A stretch of DNA of 9,966 nucleotides, from positions 1-9,966 of the forward strand of contig CAMAYW010000055.1 of the NCBI GenBank assembly GCA_945862475.1. The letters run 5' to 3'. Made by a program: the position numbers and the translations under genes. The notes beneath the pieces were generated by a model. It worked only from the letters and a program-made list of their open reading frames with translations, was not told the DNA's origin and searched no databases. Every line of letters begins with the position of its first letter. Positions within the stretch are counted from its first letter, which is position 1. This stretch comes from Bacteriovorax stolpii. GTDB taxonomy: Bacteria; Bdellovibrionota; Bacteriovoracia; Bacteriovoracales; Bacteriovoracaceae. Below, in pieces: positions 7,578-9,966 of this stretch.

Positions 7578-8389
7578 GTTTTTATTTAAAAAATTTTGAG
7601 GATCTTATTGTTCAAAAAGTGAATCATTCACTGTGGATCACATTAAATCGACCAGAAGCGAGTAATGCTTACTCAAGTGGAATGGTTTCTGCTCTGGTGG
7701 AAGTACTAAAATATGCTGATATTGATAATGGGATAAGAGTCATCATAATAACAGGAGCAGGAAAAAATTTCTGCGCTGGTGGTGATATAAAGGCGATGCG
7801 AGGAAAAACAGGGATGTTTTCTGGCGAATCCAATGAACTTAGAGAGGCCTATCAGGCCGGTATTCAGCAAATTCCAATAACAGTCTCTCAGTTGAAAACT
7901 CCACTGATTGCGATGGTTAATGGAGCTTCTATTGGAGCTGGTTGCGATTTAGCAGCTATGTGTGATTTAAGAATCGCTTCTACTGATGCCGTCTTTGCGG
8001 AAACGTTTGCGAGAGTGGGACTCGTTCCAGGTGATGGAGGTGCTTTTTTTCTCACTCGATTAATTGGATTTGGAAAAGCGATGGAAATGTTTTTAACATG
8101 TAAAAATATTTCAGCAGAAGAAGCTTTAAAAATCGGACTTGTTAATCAAGTGGTCCTACCGGAAGAGCTTCGAAAAACAACGCAAGATTTGGCGGATCAA
8201 CTTTCTTCTCTTCCTCCGATTGCTCTACAAATGACAAAGAAATCAGTCACTCACGCTTATCAGAATGATTTAATTTCTCATCTAGAATTAATGGCCGCCT
8301 ATCAGGGAATTACTCAACGATCATCGGACCACTTTAGTGCGCTCGACGGAATGATCGATAAAAAGAAACCGACGTTTAAACATAGCTAA
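7574..8389 (+). CDS. Enoyl-CoA hydratase/isomerase (crotonase superfamily), substrate unknown
   Basis: A 271-residue crotonase-fold protein. Clear landmarks are the CoA-binding/oxyanion segments NFCAGGDIKAM (65-75) and NGASIGAGCDLAAMCD (116-131), followed by FAETFARVGLVPGDGG (141-156). By alignment in the head to rat crotonase, the first catalytic Glu is replaced by Asp125 and the second by Phe145, so simple syn-hydration by the two-Glu mechanism is unlikely. An isomerase, thioesterase-like or other superfamily reaction is possible. It is the last gene of the operon. Its ATG overlaps the HMG-CoA lyase stop as ATGA, with AGGA (7565-7568) 5 nt upstream, so it is co-translated with the leucine pathway. 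It may handle a side product or another branched acyl-CoA. No clear intrinsic terminator follows the stop before the next gene. Confidence 0.87.
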   Translation: MSFYLKNFEDLIVQKVNHSLWITLNRPEASNAYSSGMVSALVEVLKYADIDNGIRVIIITGAGKNFCAGGDIKAMRGKTGMFSGESNELREAYQAGIQQIPITVSQLKTPLIAMVNGASIGAGCDLAAMCDLRIASTDAVFAETFARVGLVPGDGGAFFLTRLIGFGKAMEMFLTCKNISAEEALKIGLVNQVVLPEELRKTTQDLADQLSSLPPIALQMTKKSVTHAYQNDLISHLELMAAYQGITQRSSDHFSALDGMIDKKKPTFKHS

Positions 8390-8398
8390 AAATAATTT

Positions 8399-8427
8399 TT
8401 GACAAGTCGTTTAACGAAATAAAGAAT
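8399..8427 (+). promoter_or_regulatory. Candidate sigma70-type promoter before the lipoprotein gene
   Basis: A perfect -35 hexamer, TTGACA (8399-8404), is followed after 17 nt by AAGAAT (8422-8427, four of six to the -10 consensus). Transcription would then begin near 8434, almost at the ATG at 8436, giving a nearly leaderless mRNA. TAAAGA (8420-8425) is an alternative -10 with a short 15-nt spacer. The -35 is convincing; the -10 is weak. Confidence 0.45.
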
Positions 8428-8435
8428 TAAAGGAT

Positions 8436-8798
8436 ATGAAAAATATCTTTATTTCTTTATTTATTTTATCTGGATGTACGACAATACATTTTAGATCCAA
8501 TCAATCTGTTCCTGTATCATTCGAAGGAAATCCAAATCATCAGAAGGAAGTTTCTATTGTTGGCCATCGTGATTTCTATTTTTGGGGAGTTGAACCAGAA
8601 GAGCATGTCGTTTATGTAGATGAAGAAGTGAAGGGAGCGGGTTTTGATGGCATTTCAAAGCTCATTATTTACGAACACAAAAATCCACAAGATATTCTCA
8701 TTTCATTTCTTACTCTTGGACTTTATCTTCCAAGAGGATACACGATCACTGGATTCACTTCAGGAACTGAACTCATTCAAGAATCATCTCAAAAATAG
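8436..8798 (+). CDS. Small lipoprotein with Bor-like tail
   Basis: A 120-residue predicted lipoprotein. A very short signal peptide (MKNIFISLFILSG) ends in the lipobox LSGC, so Cys14 would be lipidated and the mature protein would have about 107 residues. Thr at +2 and not Asp suggests outer-membrane sorting under the E. coli rule. The body has HRDFYFWGVEP (44-54) and ends with SFLTLGLYLPRGYTI (90-104). This pattern of an aromatic-G-x-P segment and a TLGxYxPR tail resembles the lambda Bor/Iss family and related small lipoproteins, though the Cys often found in the middle of those proteins is absent. No function can be assigned. AAGGA (8430-8434) lies only 1 nt from the ATG, too close for a normal ribosome site; no alternative in-frame start before the lipobox is evident. 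It is separated from the operon by 46 nt and is probably transcribed on its own. Confidence 0.78.
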   Translation: MKNIFISLFILSGCTTIHFRSNQSVPVSFEGNPNHQKEVSIVGHRDFYFWGVEPEEHVVYVDEEVKGAGFDGISKLIIYEHKNPQDILISFLTLGLYLPRGYTITGFTSGTELIQESSQK

Positions 8799-8840
8799 AT
8801 TTTGACCGTCAGGAAGAGGTCTTCCAAGGATGGATACATT

Positions 8841-8864
8841 AAGGCCATGGATGGCCTTTTTCTA
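8841..8864 (+). terminator. Rho-independent terminator after the lipoprotein gene
   Basis: The 7-bp stem AAGGCCA (8841-8847) and TGGCCTT (8852-8858), around the loop TGGA, runs into TTTTTCTATTT. A smaller hairpin, GGAAG (8812-8816) with CTTCC (8821-8825), lies just upstream. The stem falls directly after the stop of the convergent minus-strand gene (stop at 8862-8864), so it may end both transcripts, but the minus-strand tail (TTAATGTAT) is a weak U-run. Confidence 0.82.
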
Positions 8865-9170
8865 TTTCTTTAGAGCTCGAGCGCGGCGATTCCACAGAGG
8901 CTTTGTGACGACATTAAACCAAATGAAAAATCCGCCAAAACAAGAAAAGAAGACTGAGGCGCCATAACTAAAGTTAAATGCATTATTCATGATCGCCATG
9001 ATAGAAAACATAAGAAATGCAAGACCGCCAAAACATAATGTCATGTAGGTCGTTAGCTGAAAGGTCATGATTTCATTGGGTGAAGGTTTTAAAAAAGAAA
9101 AAGGCCACCAAATGAAGTCTTTATCAGAAAGCCAGTTATGAAATTGTGTAATAATATCAAAAATTTTCAT
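8862..9170 (-). CDS. Small two-helix membrane protein of unknown function
   Basis: A 102-residue hydrophobic protein that I do not recognise. An amphipathic, Trp/Phe-rich N-terminus (NWLSDKDFIWWPFSF, 12-26) is followed by two membrane helices, about 39-61 and 66-88, joined by a short NNAFNF-type turn. The basic C-terminus (NRRARALKK, 94-102) would lie in the cytoplasm by the positive-inside rule, so the N-terminus should be cytoplasmic too. Its ATG overlaps the stop of the upstream helicase gene as ATGA, with only a weak AAAAGA before it, so its translation probably depends on the helicase gene. The tight coupling and absence of stop codons over 100 codons support a real gene, but there is no family evidence. 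Confidence 0.72.
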   Translation of the reverse strand: MKIFDIITQFHNWLSDKDFIWWPFSFLKPSPNEIMTFQLTTYMTLCFGGLAFLMFSIMAIMNNAFNFSYGASVFFSCFGGFFIWFNVVTKPLWNRRARALKK

Positions 9171-9966
9171 TCTTTTAAGCTATCCATGAGATTCCCGAAA
9201 AAGCTTTTCTTAAAGTCTTTTACTTCGTCTTCGCTCATGTCTCCAAAATTAGTGCGATCAAGTTCTTTATAGCAGTGGACGAGTTCATTTACAAACCTAG
9301 ATTTAAAACGGGGTATCATTTTACCGTAGATTTTTCTTTCTTTGGCGAAGGTCATAATAAGTTTTTTTCTTGCTCTTGTAATGCCTACATAACAGAGACG
9401 TCTTTCTTCATTGATATCGGAATTTTCCACAATTGTTTTTTTATGGGGAAGAAGTTCTTCTTCCATTCCAGCTAAGAAAACATAATCAAATTCAAGACCT
9501 TTTGAGGCATGCAAGGTCATAAGGGTGACTTCATTCTTTTTAAATCCCTCACCAGGTGCTTGAGTATCTTGAGAGTCAGCGAGTAGAAGTCTTTCAACAA
9601 AGTTTTTTAATGTGGCCTCTTCTTGGTATCTATCTTGAAATCGATCAGCAGTGAGAAGGAAGTTTTTAACATCATCTTTTTTTCTTGCGGCCAGTTTAAC
9701 TTGGTCATAACTTTTATCAATGAAGTCATAGTAATGTAATTCATCAATTAGATTTGTAACGGCCCCCAAAAGAGATTGCTCATTAAAGACACGTTGATAT
9801 TTTTTTATGATTTCAATAAAATTTTTAATTCCCTCGTGTTCTTCTTCATCGGCTAAAACTTGATAGAGATGCCTTTTCTGTTCCTGAGCCTTCTCTAGAT
9901 TTTTGTTCAATGTGATAGATCCAACGCCACGATTAGGAACATTAAGGATACGTCTTAGTGCTAACT
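9167..9966 (-). CDS. UvrD/PcrA/Rep-family superfamily 1 DNA helicase, C-terminal part (5' end outside the window)
   Basis: About 265 C-terminal residues of a 3'-5' SF1A helicase are visible. The frame stays open to the window edge: upstream of the TTG at 9908-9910 it reads LRRILNVPNRGVGSITLN, the conserved motif that follows motif IV in UvrD/PcrA (compare INVPKRGIG), so that TTG is not the start. Motif V is VTLMTLHASKGLEFDYVF (about residues 146-163 of the fragment) and motif VI is EERRLCYVGITRARK (about 186-200). Only about 65 residues follow motif VI, ending in MDSLKE. The RNA-polymerase-binding Tudor domain at the end of PcrA and UvrD is not apparent, which makes it more Rep-like in architecture. 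Members unwind DNA in repair and replication restart. It is translationally coupled to a small membrane protein gene. Confidence 0.93.
   Translation of the reverse strand, partial: LALRRILNVPNRGVGSITLNKNLEKAQEQKRHLYQVLADEEEHEGIKNFIEIIKKYQRVFNEQSLLGAVTNLIDELHYYDFIDKSYDQVKLAARKKDDVKNFLLTADRFQDRYQEEATLKNFVERLLLADSQDTQAPGEGFKKNEVTLMTLHASKGLEFDYVFLAGMEEELLPHKKTIVENSDINEERRLCYVGITRARKKLIMTFAKERKIYGKMIPRFKSRFVNELVHCYKELDRTNFGDMSEDEVKDFKKSFFGNLMDSLKE

Noticed and set aside
9275..9475. Plus-strand ORF of 66 codons inside the helicase gene
   Set aside because: It lies opposite helicase motifs V and VI and has no independent support.
9908..9910. TTG at 9908-9910 as the start of the minus-strand helicase
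   Set aside because: The frame continues upstream with the conserved NVPNRGVG motif, so the gene extends beyond the window.

Overview
The window is AT-rich, Gram-negative-type bacterial chromosome. It holds the tail of an rRNA operon, a membrane phosphatase/transferase gene, a tightly packed leucine-degradation operon, a small lipoprotein gene and, on the opposite strand, a helicase/small membrane protein pair. The form of the 23S and 5S rRNA ends, the low GC, the lipoprotein with a Bor-like tail and the LTA-synthase-like enzyme of Gram-negative type together suggest a Bdellovibrionota-like organism, perhaps of the Bacteriovorax/Halobacteriovorax side. This is an inference from remembered family patterns, not a search result.

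Layout. Positions 1 to about 139 are the 3' end of 23S rRNA, followed by a spacer of about 117 nt without a tRNA, the 5S rRNA (about 257-378) and a strong intrinsic terminator (387-420). Eight bases beyond the terminator a 602-residue LtaS/OpgB-type membrane protein starts (429-2237). After an 82-nt gap with weak promoter-like signals and a small palindrome comes a six-gene operon (2320-8389). A short gap with a promoter-like TTGACA leads to a 120-residue lipoprotein (8436-8798). Its terminator hairpin (8841-8864) separates it from two convergent minus-strand genes: a two-helix membrane protein (8862-9170) and the C-terminal part of a UvrD/PcrA/Rep helicase, which runs off the right edge (9167-9966).

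How the genes work together. The operon encodes the lower part of leucine/isovalerate catabolism. Methylcrotonyl-CoA carboxylase is made of a carboxyltransferase subunit, a biotin carboxylase and a separate biotin carrier. 3-methylglutaconyl-CoA hydratase and HMG-CoA lyase then give acetoacetate and acetyl-CoA. The sixth gene is a crotonase-superfamily enzyme of unclear substrate. All the genes are 2-3 nt apart or overlap by ATGA, which suggests translational coupling and fixed stoichiometry. Isovaleryl-CoA dehydrogenase (liuA) and a dedicated regulator are not in the window.

The most notable feature is the carboxylase alpha subunit. It is normally one polypeptide of about 650-670 residues, but here it is split into two adjacent genes at the start of the domain that joins biotin carboxylase to biotin carrier. 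No plainly undescribed system (CRISPR, defence island, mobile element) is visible.
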